From Xylanimonas cellulosilytica (GTDB lineage: Bacteria > Actinomycetota > Actinomycetes > Actinomycetales > Actinomycetaceae), in contig JVKM01000024.1 in assembly GCA_001072465.1 (NCBI GenBank), forward strand, positions 62,001 to 126,000: a DNA stretch of 64,000 nt, in the 5' to 3' direction. The stretch's first letter is position 1. Each line of letters begins with the position of its first letter. This document shows positions 43,158-54,717 of this stretch, in pieces. Under the pieces are notes generated by a model. That model had not been told where the DNA came from, did not search any database, and saw nothing but the letters and a program-made list of their open reading frames with translations. A program made the position numbers and the translations under genes.

Positions 43158-44840
43158 TCAGAGCAGATCCAGCATCGCCGGAGCCACCAGCTTCACGACG
43201 TTCTCACGGCCTTCCTTCGCGCTGGGGGCATCCACCGCGAAGGCGGCCATCTGCTGGCAGGTCGCCAGGTCGTGCATGCGCAGGGCGGCGCGCACGGCGT
43301 TGACCTTCGACGGAGCCATCGACAGGGAGGCGACACCCAGGCCCGTGAGGACCAGGGCCAGCAGCGGATCGCCGCCGGCCTCGCCACACACGCCGATCGG
43401 CTTGCCCGTCGCACGACCGCCGTTGCAGGCGTGGCGGATCATCTCGAGGACCGCGGGCTGCCACGGATCCAGGAGGGGTGCCAGGTTACCGTCCAGGCGG
43501 TCGGCAGCCATCGTGTACTGCGTCAGGTCGTTCGTGCCGATAGAGGCGAAGTCCACGATCGACAGGAGCTGCTCGGCACGCAGGGCGGCCGCGGGCACCT
43601 CGATCATGATGCCGACCTTGGGCAGGCCGTAGCCGCGCGCCTTGTCTGCGAACCACTTGGCTTCGTCAGCAGTCGAGACCATGGGGGCCATGACCCACAG
43701 CTCCGCGCCCGTCGCCTTGTGGGCGGCGGCCAGAGCCTGCAGCTGCGTGTCGATGAGGTCCTCTCGCACCTGGCACAGGCGCAGACCACGCACGCCCAGG
43801 GCGGGGTTCTCCTCGGCACCCAGATCCGCGAAGCTCAGCGGCTTGTCGGCGCCCGCATCGAGGGTACGCACGACGACGCGACGGTCACCGAAGGCCTGCA
43901 GGACCTTCGTGTAGGTGTCGGTCTGCTCCTCCAGCGTCGGGGCCTCCGAACGCTCCAGGAACAGGAACTCCGTGCGGAACAGGCCCGATCCTTCGAGGTC
44001 AAACTTCGAGGCCTTCATCGCGTCGTCAACCGTGCCGATGTTGGCCAGGAGCTTGACGGGGTAGCCGTCGTAGGTCGCGCCCTTGCCCGTCGAGCCTGCC
44101 AGGGCGAGCGCGCGGCGACGCGAGCGTTCCTTGAGCAGGTCCACCTCCTTATCGGTGGGGGCGACGATGACCTCGCCGACGCCACCGTCGAGGGCCAGCA
44201 TCGTGCCTTCCTCGACAGCCATGATGCCCTCGGCCTTGACGATCGCCGGGATACCCAGCTGGGCGGCCAGGATCGCCGTGTGCGAAGTAGGGCCGCCAAC
44301 CTCGGTGATGATGCCGAGGACGGTCTCCGGGTTCAGGGTCGCGGTCTCGGCAGGAGCCAGGTCGCGCGCCACGAGGACGACTGGGCCATCGAACGCCGGC
44401 ACGCCGGGCTCGGGCAGGCCGCGCAGCTCGCAGATCGCGCGGTCACGCACGTCGTACAGGTCGGTCGCGCGCTCGGCCATGTAGCCGCCCAGACTGCGCA
44501 GCATCTGCGCGTAGTCCTCGACGGCATCGTGGACGGCCTGGGTGACACCGAGGCCCTTCTTCAGCTTCTTATCAACGGCCTTAGCCAGGCCGCGGTCACC
44601 CGCAAGCTGGGCGGTGGCCTTGAGGATCGCCTTCGTCTCCTCCGGCGCGTTCGCAGCGCGGTCGCTCAGACGAGCAGAAACGGCTGCGAGCGCCTCACGG
44701 ACACGCGCGCCGTCGGCGGCAGCGTCGACGCTGCCCGGCTCGGTCGTGTCGACGCCGGGGGCGGGCTGGACGATCGCGGCGGGAGCTGCAGCGGTACCGG
44801 CGGAGACGCCGATGCCGTGCAGGACGTCGTGCGTCGCCAT
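43158..44840 (-). CDS. ptsI: PTS enzyme I
   Basis: 560 residues. Phosphoenolpyruvate-protein phosphotransferase, first enzyme of sugar phosphotransfer. The phospho-His lies in GGPTSHTAILAAQLGIPAIV; PEP-binding signatures include GLFRTEFLFLER and the C-terminal GVCGEAGGDP. ATG 44840 gives MATHDVLHGIGVSAGTAAAP, with AGGAG just upstream. It follows ptsH with a four-base gap, forming a ptsH-ptsI operon. Confidence 0.95.
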   Translation of the reverse strand: MATHDVLHGIGVSAGTAAAPAAIVQPAPGVDTTEPGSVDAAADGARVREALAAVSARLSDRAANAPEETKAILKATAQLAGDRGLAKAVDKKLKKGLGVTQAVHDAVEDYAQMLRSLGGYMAERATDLYDVRDRAICELRGLPEPGVPAFDGPVVLVARDLAPAETATLNPETVLGIITEVGGPTSHTAILAAQLGIPAIVKAEGIMAVEEGTMLALDGGVGEVIVAPTDKEVDLLKERSRRRALALAGSTGKGATYDGYPVKLLANIGTVDDAMKASKFDLEGSGLFRTEFLFLERSEAPTLEEQTDTYTKVLQAFGDRRVVVRTLDAGADKPLSFADLGAEENPALGVRGLRLCQVREDLIDTQLQALAAAHKATGAELWVMAPMVSTADEAKWFADKARGYGLPKVGIMIEVPAAALRAEQLLSIVDFASIGTNDLTQYTMAADRLDGNLAPLLDPWQPAVLEMIRHACNGGRATGKPIGVCGEAGGDPLLALVLTGLGVASLSMAPSKVNAVRAALRMHDLATCQQMAAFAVDAPSAKEGRENVVKLVAPAMLDLL

Positions 44841-44844
44841 CAGC

Positions 44845-45111
44845 TCACTCCTGATCGAGGTCGCGCGAGAGCAGCTCGACGAGCGAGTCGAGCACCGCAC
44901 CCGCGGAATCATCCTCGGTGGACAGGGTGACGACGTCGCCGTGCTTGGCACCCAGGGTCATGATTTCGAGGAGCGACGCGGCGTCGGCCTCCTCGCCATC
45001 GAAAGCGATGGTGACCTCGACGCCGGAGTCGTCAACGGCCTCGGCGAGGACGGATGCGGGACGTGCGTGGAGGCCAACGGAGGAACCAATTGCAACGGTG
45101 CGGGAAATCAT
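44845..45111 (-). CDS. ptsH: PTS phosphocarrier protein HPr
   Basis: 88 residues. His15 in GLHARPAS is the phosphate acceptor from enzyme I. Ser46, in ADAASLLEIMTLG, is present as in HPr proteins regulated by HPr kinase, although such kinases are not universal in actinobacteria. ATG 45111 follows AAAGGAACG. It is first in the operon with ptsI. Confidence 0.95.
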   Translation of the reverse strand: MISRTVAIGSSVGLHARPASVLAEAVDDSGVEVTIAFDGEEADAASLLEIMTLGAKHGDVVTLSTEDDSAGAVLDSLVELLSRDLDQE

Positions 45112-45396
45112 GGTCGTTCCTTTCAAATGCGGGTATGTCCATCGTGAGACACAGGTGCCCGTACGGCCCATGGTATCGGGCTGAGATACCCACGCAAAAC
45201 CCGATATCACGGACAGTGACATGGGATACATCACCCTCATAAATGCCGAAAAACCATGCGCCAACAGACTTCTTCTCCGACCGGGACGATGCCACCACGC
45301 AACACTCAGCCCCGGCCTCGCCGACGTGACGCGAGACTCCCCTCCAACTCACCAACTACACTAGAGAAGTACCGAGGGAAGGAAAGGAGAGCGCGC

Positions 45397-46422
45397 ATGA
45401 GTTCACGCGAACCCACGCTGGCCGATGTCGCCGAGCTGGCCGGAGTGAGCCTGACGACCGTGTCGCGCGTGCTCAACAACCGCGGTTACCTCTCGGAGAA
45501 GACAAAGAAGAATGTCGCCGACGCGATCGAGACGCTCGGTTACCGCCCAAACTCGCTGGCCCGCGCCCTGCACGGCAAGCGCACGCAGACGGTTGGCCTC
45601 ATCGTTCCCGCCGTTTCCCTCCCCTTCTTCGGCGAGCTGGCCGTCGAGGTCGAAAATGCCCTCGCTGACGCCGGCTACCGCATCCTCATTTGTAATTCCA
45701 TGGGCCGGGCGGACCGCGAGCGCGAGTACCTCTCGCTCCTCGTGGGAAACCGCGTGGACGGCATCATTTCGGGCGCCCACAACGAGGGCCTGGGCGAGTA
45801 CGACACGATCCGCATGCCCCTGGTGACGATCGACCGCGAGCTGAGCCCGTCGATACCAAACGTGCGCTGCGCGAATGAGGAGGCGGGTGCCATGGCGACG
45901 CGCGCGCTCATCGAGGGCGGGTGCCGCCATCCCCTGCTGCTTACCTCCCGTTCGGGTCCGCGCAATCTGCGCGAGGCCGGCTACCGCGCCGAGATCGAGC
46001 GCGCGGGGCTGACCCCTCGCGTGGTCACCGTGCCGTTCGATACGCCGACGCCGCAGCGTTTCGCGATGGTGCGCGACGCCCTGGACGAGGCCCGCGCCGA
46101 AGCCCCCGTCGACGGGGTTTTCGCGACCGACGATCTGGCGGCGGCCGAGGTCCTCGAGTGGGCGCGCACGCGCAACCTATCGGTCCCCACTGACCTATCC
46201 ATCATCGGCTTTGACGGCACGGAGACGATGCGCCGCGCCCTCCCCCACTTGGCGACGATCCGCCAGCCCATTGAGGACATCGCCCGGGCTGCTGTGTCGA
46301 TCCTCCTCGACCAGATCGAGGGCAATGCTCCACGCTCCTCGTCCGACGAGGCCGGGGCTCCCCGCGCTCAGACGGTCGAGTTCTCTGGCATGCTGATCCA
46401 GGGGCGCTCGATCAAGGCCTGA
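45397..46422 (+). CDS. LacI-family transcriptional regulator
   Basis: 341 residues. The N-terminal helix-turn-helix and hinge are LADVAELAGVSLTTVSRVLN and NRGYLSEKTKKNVADAIETL; a periplasmic-binding-protein-like sugar sensor domain follows. AAAGGAGA precedes ATG 45397. It is divergent from ptsHI and convergent with scrA, so it is the likely repressor of the sucrose genes (ScrR-like). The C-terminus contains SSDEAGAPRA, encoded across a 13-mer copy. Confidence 0.88.
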   Translation: MSSREPTLADVAELAGVSLTTVSRVLNNRGYLSEKTKKNVADAIETLGYRPNSLARALHGKRTQTVGLIVPAVSLPFFGELAVEVENALADAGYRILICNSMGRADREREYLSLLVGNRVDGIISGAHNEGLGEYDTIRMPLVTIDRELSPSIPNVRCANEEAGAMATRALIEGGCRHPLLLTSRSGPRNLREAGYRAEIERAGLTPRVVTVPFDTPTPQRFAMVRDALDEARAEAPVDGVFATDDLAAAEVLEWARTRNLSVPTDLSIIGFDGTETMRRALPHLATIRQPIEDIARAAVSILLDQIEGNAPRSSSDEAGAPRAQTVEFSGMLIQGRSIKA

Positions 46423-46501
46423 GCACGTCACACGCCGCGAGGCTGTCACTATTTACCGCTGCCCCGGGTTATTGGGGCGCCCGATACCACCGGCACGACA
46501 G

Positions 46502-46544
46502 ACGGGTGGGCGGCACCAGCACAGCGCTGATGCCGCCCACCCGT
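46502..46544. terminator. Bidirectional hairpin terminator
   Basis: ACGGGTGGGCGGCA (46502-46515) and TGCCGCCCACCCGT (46531-46544) pair between the convergent lacI-type and scrA genes. Confidence 0.75.
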
Positions 46545-46570
46545 TATGTCAGGAGTGACTCCCGGAAGGA

Positions 46571-48592
<2,022 letters not shown>

Positions 48593-48662
48593 TGCCGACC
48601 ACATTCCTTTCTCAAAACCCCACGCGCAACGCCATTGTTACGCCGCGCTGGGCGGTGTGTAG

Positions 48663-48672
48663 CAATCGATTG
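48663..48672. promoter_or_regulatory. Candidate LacI-family operator upstream of scrA
   Basis: CAATCGATTG is a perfect palindrome whose AATCGATT core is typical of LacI/GalR-family sites. It lies about 70 bases ahead of scrA, next to a TTGCTA that could serve as -35 box on the minus strand. It is a plausible site for the regulator at 45397. Confidence 0.4.
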
Positions 48673-48756
48673 ACATACTACGGGTGACAGAGTCCTCAAC
48701 GCAAGGTGCGTCGGGCATCGTCTCAGGTCAGAGCATGAGAGACCGCCCACATACGA

Positions 48757-48790
48757 CGAGGCCGTGGCCACTGTGGCAGCCACGGCCTCG
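48757..48790 (-). terminator. Hairpin terminator after scrB
   Basis: CGAGGCCGTGGC (48757-48768) pairs with GCCACGGCCTCG (48779-48790), between the GH32 gene and scrA, so the two genes may be transcribed separately. Confidence 0.65.
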
Positions 48791-48803
48791 CACGCGGGTC
48801 GCT

Positions 48804-50270
48804 TTAGTCGGCGCGCGCGGCGCTCACGTTCGTCACGGAGGCGGCGCCTTCGAGCGTCACTCCCGCTCCCTCTCCATTCAGGAAGCTGCGGGTCGTGAAG
48901 ACGCGCGATCCATCGCCCAGGTAGATCTCGGTGATCGAGCGGTCGTGGAGGATCTCCACGCGGCGCGCCTCCCCCGCCTCCAGGGTGACGACGCGGCGGC
49001 CGCCGTGGGGGTAGCGCGTGCCCGTCAGGTCGACGGTCAGACGCCCCTCCTCAAGGGTGATGGACAGGCCGGCCTCCTCGCCGATGCGCACGGACAGGGC
49101 CCCCTCATAGGAGGCATCGAAGGCAAGCCTCCACGAGCGCGACCCAGCGAGCTCCACAACGCGCGCCCCGGCCTCGCCCCCGAGGGTTCCCTCGAGCGTC
49201 GCAGGCGCCAGGGGCAGTCCCGGCAGGTACGGGCGGGCGATGACGCGGCCGCCGCGCAGGGTCAGGGCGCGCGGCGCGGTGAAGCAGTGCACCCAGCCGC
49301 CCGTCTCGATCGATGGCTGATCGTCCTCGCCCGCGTTGCCCGCCCATCCGAAGAGGAGGGTCGGCGCCCCCGGGTCCGAGGACGCGGAGCGCGCCATGAT
49401 CTGGGGCGCGTAGAACTCGGTGCCGCGGTCGAGCTCCTCGAAGGAGCCGTCGGCGCCACGCAGCTCGGTGCCCACGAGCTCTCCGACGATGGCAACGCAC
49501 GGGAAGACATTCTCGAATCCCTCGCGCTCGGGCGAAATGCCCTGCGGGCAGAAAATCAACACGTCACGGGCCTCACCCGAATCCTCGTCGACAAGGCGCA
49601 CCAGGTTGGGGCACTCCCACATGTAGCCGAACGCATCGAAGGCGCCACCGGCGTCGGGGAAGGTCATCTCACCCTCGCACTCCCACGCGCGCAGGTCCGC
49701 GGAGCGGTAGAGCAGGGCCGCACCCGTGAGGTTCTCGCGCTGGACGCCGAGCAGCATCCGGTAGGAGCCGTCCGCGTCACGCCACACCTGCGGGTCACGG
49801 AAGTGCGCGGTGTAGCCATCGGGCTGGCGGCCGATGATCGGGGGCACCTGCTTGTCGAAGTGGACCATGTCGGTCGTGGTGACGACGCACTGGGTGGCCT
49901 CGCGCTCCCCCGTCTCGGGATCCTTGTAGTTGCCGGTGTACCACAGCTCGACGTGGTCACCGACCTCGATGGCCGTGCCCGAGTAGGCGCCGTTCGCGTC
50001 CTGGTGGGTGTCGGGCAGGATCGCGGGAGCGTGGTAGTCCCAGCAGGTCAGGTCACGCGACGTGGCATGGCCCCAGTAGACGAGCTTGCGAGGGTGCTCG
50101 GGCGTGTACTGGAAGAAAGCGTGGTAGGTCCCATCGATCTCAATGAGGCCGTTCGGGTCGTTCAGGCGGCCCACCGGGGGCGCGACGTGAAAGAGCGGGT
50201 AGTCGGGATCTTGCGGGGCGCGCGACGAGGCCTCGGCAGCGAGGGCGGACGCGAGAAAATCTTCGGCCAT
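48804..50270 (-). CDS. scrB: GH32 sucrose-6-phosphate hydrolase
   Basis: 488 residues. Glycoside hydrolase family 32: the nucleophile Asp lies in RLNDPNGLIEIDG, the transition-state stabiliser in HFRDPQVW, and the acid/base Glu in MWECPNLVRL. A C-terminal beta-sandwich follows. No signal peptide is seen, fitting an intracellular enzyme that splits sucrose-6-phosphate delivered by the PTS. The chosen ATG 50270 (MAEDFLASAL) follows GTGAGG. Confidence 0.9.
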   Translation of the reverse strand: MAEDFLASALAAEASSRAPQDPDYPLFHVAPPVGRLNDPNGLIEIDGTYHAFFQYTPEHPRKLVYWGHATSRDLTCWDYHAPAILPDTHQDANGAYSGTAIEVGDHVELWYTGNYKDPETGEREATQCVVTTTDMVHFDKQVPPIIGRQPDGYTAHFRDPQVWRDADGSYRMLLGVQRENLTGAALLYRSADLRAWECEGEMTFPDAGGAFDAFGYMWECPNLVRLVDEDSGEARDVLIFCPQGISPEREGFENVFPCVAIVGELVGTELRGADGSFEELDRGTEFYAPQIMARSASSDPGAPTLLFGWAGNAGEDDQPSIETGGWVHCFTAPRALTLRGGRVIARPYLPGLPLAPATLEGTLGGEAGARVVELAGSRSWRLAFDASYEGALSVRIGEEAGLSITLEEGRLTVDLTGTRYPHGGRRVVTLEAGEARRVEILHDRSITEIYLGDGSRVFTTRSFLNGEGAGVTLEGAASVTNVSAARAD

Positions 50271-50302
50271 GACCTCACGGTAACACCCCGGGATAGACGA
50301 GC

Positions 50303-50334
50303 GCGCGGGCGGGACACATCCGTCCCGCCCGCGC
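50303..50334 (-). terminator. Hairpin terminator after metG
   Basis: GCGCGGGCGGGAC (50303-50315) pairs with GTCCCGCCCGCGC (50322-50334). Confidence 0.7.
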
Positions 50335-50392
50335 ACTGTCAAACGTACGCCACACTCATTACGAGTGGCGTCATACCAAGGAAAACCTCAGA

Positions 50393-52234
50393 TCAGGCGC
50401 CCGTCACATCATCGGGGTGAGCGTCCGCGTAGCGGGCAAGCTCCTCCTCGACAATGGACTCATCCAGCTTCACGAACACCGGCGTGGGCTTGGCAATCGG
50501 GGTACCAACCGTGATCGGGTGACGCTCCCAGGTCGGCACGTTCGTGTAGTCGCCCGTGATGATCGGGTAGCCGTCACGGCCCTCGAAGTCGGCGGGCAGC
50601 ACCTGCGGGTCGAGCTCGGCGACCTCCTCGATGTAAGGCATCGGCGCGATCACGCCGGCGCCGCCCATGACGCGGTCGATGTCGTTGGCCGCGTGGGGCA
50701 GGAACGGGGAGAGCATGAGGTTGAGGTCCGTGACCGCCTGGGCCAGGGTCCACAGGACCGTCGCAAGACGCTCCTGCTGCTCCGGGGCCTTCAGCTTGAA
50801 GGGCTCGGTGTCGGTCACGTACTTGTTGGCCTCGCCAACCAGGCGCATGGCCTCGGACAGCGCCGCCTTCTGGCGGTGGTGGCGAATCAGGTTGCCGACG
50901 GTCTCAAAACCGGCCTCGACGGCATCCAGGAGGGCGCGGTCGATGTCCTCGAGCTCACCGGGGGTGGGGATCTCGCCGAACTTCTTGGCGATCATGGATG
51001 CGGTGCGGTTGACCAGGTTGCCCCAGCCGGCGACGAGCTCGCCGTTGGTGCGGCGCACGAACTCGGCCCACGTGAAGTCGGAGTCCGAGGTCTCGGGGCC
51101 GGCGGCGCTGATGAAGTAGCGCAGGGCGTCGGCCTGGTAGCGCGAGAGGAAATCGCGCACGTAGATGACGATGCCGTGCGAGGAGGAGAACTTCTTGCCC
51201 TCCATCGTGAGGAACTCGGAGGAGACGACCTCGGTGGGCAGGTTGAGGACACCCAGGTCGCCGGGAGCGCCACCCTTCGAACCCTGGCCGTTGTAGCCGA
51301 GCAGCTCGGCGGGCCAGATCTGGGAGTGGAAAACGATGTTGTCCTTGCCCATGAAGTAGTAGGACAGGGCCTCAGGGTCGTTCCACCACTTGCGCCACGC
51401 CTCGGGGTCGCCGGTGCGGCGCGCCCACTCGATGGAGGCGCTCAGGTAGCCGATGACGGCGTCGAACCACACGTACAGGCGCTTGGTGGGCTGGTCCTCC
51501 CAGCCGGGGACCGGGATGCCCCAGTCGATGTCGCGCGTCATGGCGCGGGGGCGGATGTCCTCGAGGAAGTTCTGGGAGAACTTGATGACGTTGGGACGCC
51601 AGGTGCCGGACTTCTCGCGCTCGTCGAGCCAGGCGGACAGGGCATCAGCCAGGGCGGGCAGGTCGAGGAAGTAGTGGGTGGACTCCACGAAATTGGGGGT
51701 TTCGCCGTTGATGCGCGAGTGCGGGTTGATGAGCTCGGTCGGGTCCATCTGGTTGCCGCAATTGTCGCACTGGTCGCCGCGCGCTCCTTCGGCACCGCAG
51801 ATCGGGCAGGTGCCCTCGATGTAGCGGTCGGGCAGGGTGCGGCCGGTGGACGGGGAGATGGCGGCGCGCGTGACCTGCTCGATCATGTAGCCGTTGTCGC
51901 GCACGGTGGCGAACATGTCCTGGACGACGCGGTAGTGGTTGCCGGCGGTCGTGCGGGTGAAGAGGTCGTAGGACAGGCCCAGGGCCACGAGGTCCTCGAC
52001 GATGAGGCGGTTGTTCTGGTCTGCGAGTTCGCGGGCGCTCACGCCAGCGCCGTCAGCGGCCACCAGGATGGGGGTTCCGTGTTCATCGGTGCCGGACACC
52101 ATGAGAACGTCGTGGCCGGCCATTCGCATGTACCGGGAGAAAACGTCGGAGGGGACACCGAATCCCGCAACGTGGCCAATATGACGGGGGCCGTTGGCGT
52201 AGGGCCATGCGACGGCGGACAGAATACGACTCAT
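50393..52234 (-). CDS. metG: Methionyl-tRNA synthetase
   Basis: 613 residues. The class I signature HIGH is at residues 18-21, and the KMSKS-type loop reads [11 protein letters not shown]. The zinc-binding knob has [18 protein letters not shown], the four-Cys form. It charges tRNA-Met. ATG 52234 gives [16 protein letters not shown], the expected N-terminus. No T-box or other leader is evident upstream. Confidence 0.95.
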   Translation of the reverse strand: MSRILSAVAWPYANGPRHIGHVAGFGVPSDVFSRYMRMAGHDVLMVSGTDEHGTPILVAADGAGVSARELADQNNRLIVEDLVALGLSYDLFTRTTAGNHYRVVQDMFATVRDNGYMIEQVTRAAISPSTGRTLPDRYIEGTCPICGAEGARGDQCDNCGNQMDPTELINPHSRINGETPNFVESTHYFLDLPALADALSAWLDEREKSGTWRPNVIKFSQNFLEDIRPRAMTRDIDWGIPVPGWEDQPTKRLYVWFDAVIGYLSASIEWARRTGDPEAWRKWWNDPEALSYYFMGKDNIVFHSQIWPAELLGYNGQGSKGGAPGDLGVLNLPTEVVSSEFLTMEGKKFSSSHGIVIYVRDFLSRYQADALRYFISAAGPETSDSDFTWAEFVRRTNGELVAGWGNLVNRTASMIAKKFGEIPTPGELEDIDRALLDAVEAGFETVGNLIRHHRQKAALSEAMRLVGEANKYVTDTEPFKLKAPEQQERLATVLWTLAQAVTDLNLMLSPFLPHAANDIDRVMGGAGVIAPMPYIEEVAELDPQVLPADFEGRDGYPIITGDYTNVPTWERHPITVGTPIAKPTPVFVKLDESIVEEELARYADAHPDDVTGA

Positions 52235-52365
52235 AGCCCCTAACAATACTGCGTTGGTGTCATAAACGGGCAACCGGCCGCATATCGAGGAATTGAAACA
52301 GTCTTTCAAGCGATGTGACCCGGGTGATACGCTTGGGGAAATTACTGATTTATCAGGGAGGTTTC

Positions 52366-52923
52366 ATGCCCCGCGCACTCATTATCGTCGACGTCCAGCC
52401 CACATTCTGCGAAGGTGGGGCTCTCCCCGTGACGGGCGGTAACGCCGTCGCCGAGGCCGTGGCTGCCTACGTGGACGCGCACCGCGACGAGTATCAGCTG
52501 ATCGTGACCACGCAGGATTGGCACATCGATCCGGGCGCTCACTTCTCCGAGACGCCGGATTTCGTGGACACCTGGCCCCCGCACGGCGTTGCGGGCACGG
52601 CCGAGGCCGAGCTGCACCCGGCGCTCGCCCACGTGAACGCGGACGTGACGATTAAGAAGGGCCAGTACGCGGCCGCCTACTCGGGCTTCGAGGGAACCAC
52701 CGGGGATGGGAAGACGCTGGAGGAGGCGCTGCGCGACGCCGGCATCACGGATGTGGACGTCGTGGGCCTGGCAGAGTCACACTGCGTCGCGTGCACGGCA
52801 GTCGACGCCGCTCGCGCGGGCTTCAAGACGCGTGCCCTGCGCGAGCTGACCGCGCCCGTGACCGAGGAGCTGGGCGCGTCGGCCCGTCAGTGGATGACGT
52901 CGGAGCACGTAGAGATCGTCTGA
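52366..52923 (+). CDS. pncA: Nicotinamidase (isochorismatase-fold amidohydrolase)
   Basis: 185 residues. The catalytic triad is visible as Asp9 (VDVQ), Lys97 or 98 (IKKGQ) and Cys140 (SHCVAC). Metal ligands fit Asp51, His53 and His73 (QDWH, PPHG). These match PncA, which deamidates nicotinamide to nicotinate for NAD salvage; a pyrazinamidase-type relative is the alternative. ATG 52366 follows GGGAGG. It is divergent from metG and convergent with rsmI. Confidence 0.88.
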   Translation: MPRALIIVDVQPTFCEGGALPVTGGNAVAEAVAAYVDAHRDEYQLIVTTQDWHIDPGAHFSETPDFVDTWPPHGVAGTAEAELHPALAHVNADVTIKKGQYAAAYSGFEGTTGDGKTLEEALRDAGITDVDVVGLAESHCVACTAVDAARAGFKTRALRELTAPVTEELGASARQWMTSEHVEIV

Positions 52924-52941
52924 GGCTCCCCGGCCTCGTTT

Positions 52942-53847
52942 TTATCGCGCGGCGAGGGCGGCCTTGTAGAGGTCGTTCTTGCGCGCGCCCGTCGCTGCGG
53001 CCACCTCGGCCGCAGCGTCCTTGAGGCGCATGCCTTCAGCCGCGAGCGCGAGGACGGCACCGACGTGGTCTTCGGCGCGTGCGCTTCGCACGTGTCCCGC
53101 AACGACGATGGTCACCTCGCCGAGGACGTCGTCGGCACCTTCCGCGAGCTGCCCGAGCGTGCCGCGGCGCACCTCCTCGTAGTCCTTCGTGAGCTCGCGG
53201 CACAGCGCGGCGGAGCGGTCGGCGCCGAAGACCTCGGCCATGCGCGTCAGTGTGGCGGTCGCGCGCCGAGGCGATTCGAAGAAGATGAGCGTGTGCGGGT
53301 CGGTCGCGAGGTCCTGTAGGTAGCGCGTGGCATCCCCGTCCTTGCGCGGCAGGAACCCCTCGAAGGCGAAGCGGTCCGACGGCAGGCCGGACAGGGCGAG
53401 GGCCACGAGCGGCGCGGAGGGACCGGGCAGAACGGACAGAGGAACGCCCGCGTCGATGGCGGCACGAGCCAGCCGGAAACCGGGGTCGGAGACCGTGGGC
53501 ATACCCGCGTCGGACACGAAGACGACGCGAGCCCCTCCCCTGGCGGCCTCGACGATGCCCGCGGCCTTCTCGGCCTCGTTGTGGTCGTGCAGGGCGACGA
53601 GGCGGCCACCCAGCTTGATGCCTAGGCGCGAGGCCAGGGCGAGCGCGCGGCGCGTGTCTTCGGCGGCGACAATGTCCGCTCCTTGAAGCGCGGCGACGAC
53701 GCGGGGCGAGGCGTCACGCACGTCCCCGATCGGGGTGGCGGCCAGCAGGATGGTCCCCGCCTCCTGACGGTAGGGTTCCTGCGCGCGAGCGTCCTTGGAC
53801 GTCGAGGCAGCCTCGGGGGCGTTGGTCGTGTCGGTCGCTGCTTCCAT
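52942..53847 (-). CDS. rsmI: 16S rRNA (cytidine-1402 2'-O)-methyltransferase
   Basis: 301 residues. It is a tetrapyrrole-methylase-fold enzyme modifying C1402 in the ribosomal P site. Characteristic segments are ILLAATPIGDVRDASPRVV, AEDTRRALALASRLG, VVFVSDAGMPTVSDPGFRL and LPGPSAPLVALALSGLPSDR. A ~28-residue charged N-terminal extension precedes the core. rsmI is commonly found beside a protein O-mannosyltransferase gene in actinobacteria; here the metal ABC operon lies between them. Confidence 0.93.
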   Translation of the reverse strand: MEAATDTTNAPEAASTSKDARAQEPYRQEAGTILLAATPIGDVRDASPRVVAALQGADIVAAEDTRRALALASRLGIKLGGRLVALHDHNEAEKAAGIVEAARGGARVVFVSDAGMPTVSDPGFRLARAAIDAGVPLSVLPGPSAPLVALALSGLPSDRFAFEGFLPRKDGDATRYLQDLATDPHTLIFFESPRRATATLTRMAEVFGADRSAALCRELTKDYEEVRRGTLGQLAEGADDVLGEVTIVVAGHVRSARAEDHVGAVLALAAEGMRLKDAAAEVAAATGARKNDLYKAALAAR

Positions 53848-53859
53848 GCCCGTATCGTC

Positions 53860-54717
53860 TCACTGGTTCCCGGCGCGCGCACGGCGCGTCCGCCTCGCGC
53901 CCGCCACCCATTGGGGGACGCGCGAGGCGAGGACGCACGCGGCGCACAGGAGCGCGATGGTTCCGCCTGCGCTGAGGCGCGCGGGGACCGCAATGGCGAG
54001 GCCGCAGATCCCCAGGAGCGCCCCCAGCAGCGGGCAGCCGATGAGGAAGGCGCGCGAGCTGCGCACGAGGGGCGCGAGGGCAGCGGCGGGCGCGGCAATG
54101 AGCGCGATCGACAGGATCGTTCCAACCGCCGGGATCGCCACGGTGACCGAGGCGAGGATGAGTCCGAGGATGACGAGCTCGTGACGCCCGGCGCGCGAGG
54201 CGGCGGCGGGGTTGGCGGGGTCGAAGCAGTGGGCGATCAGGTGGCGCCCGCCCAGCATCACGACAAGAAGGGCGACCGCGAAGACGGCACCGGCCCAGGC
54301 GACGTCGGCGGGCGAGACCGTCATGACGGAGCCGGTCAGGAAGGAATTCACGGCAAGGGGCAGGGGCTTGAACCAGGTCGCCAGGAAGTAACCGGAAGCA
54401 AAACCGGCGGTCAGCACGATGCCGGCTGCGCCTTGGCTGGAGATGCCGGGGATCGTGGCGAGCCGGCGCATGAGGGCGACGAGCGGGATGGTCCCGAGGA
54501 ACGCTCCAACGTAGAGCGCCGCCGACATTCCGGAGTGCCCAAGGCCGAGGGCGGCGGCGAGGACGACGCCAAGAACCGCGCCCGGGAACGTCCCGTGCGT
54601 GACGGATTCGGCGAAGAAGATGCGTCGGTCCAGGTAGGCAAAGGCGCCGACGAGACCGCCCAGGGCCCCGATGATCGTCACGTGGAGCGCGGGGTACAGG
54701 AGGAGGCTAGCGATCAC
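53860..54717 (-). CDS. Zn/Mn ABC transporter permease (second subunit)
   Basis: 285 residues, an ABC-3 family permease with about eight hydrophobic segments and the family sequence ESVTHGTFPGAVLGVVLAAALG. It is the last of four genes and overlaps the preceding permease gene by four bases. Two different permeases after a binding protein and an ATPase is the arrangement of TroABCD/MntABCD/Sit-type systems, suggesting a heterodimeric channel for manganese or zinc. Confidence 0.85.
   Translation of the reverse strand: MIASLLLYPALHVTIIGALGGLVGAFAYLDRRIFFAESVTHGTFPGAVLGVVLAAALGLGHSGMSAALYVGAFLGTIPLVALMRRLATIPGISSQGAAGIVLTAGFASGYFLATWFKPLPLAVNSFLTGSVMTVSPADVAWAGAVFAVALLVVMLGGRHLIAHCFDPANPAAASRAGRHELVILGLILASVTVAIPAVGTILSIALIAAPAAALAPLVRSSRAFLIGCPLLGALLGICGLAIAVPARLSAGGTIALLCAACVLASRVPQWVAGARRTRRARAGNQ

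Noticed and set aside
50417-52243. 608-codon open frame opposite metG
   Set aside because: Antisense shadow of a clear methionyl-tRNA synthetase gene.
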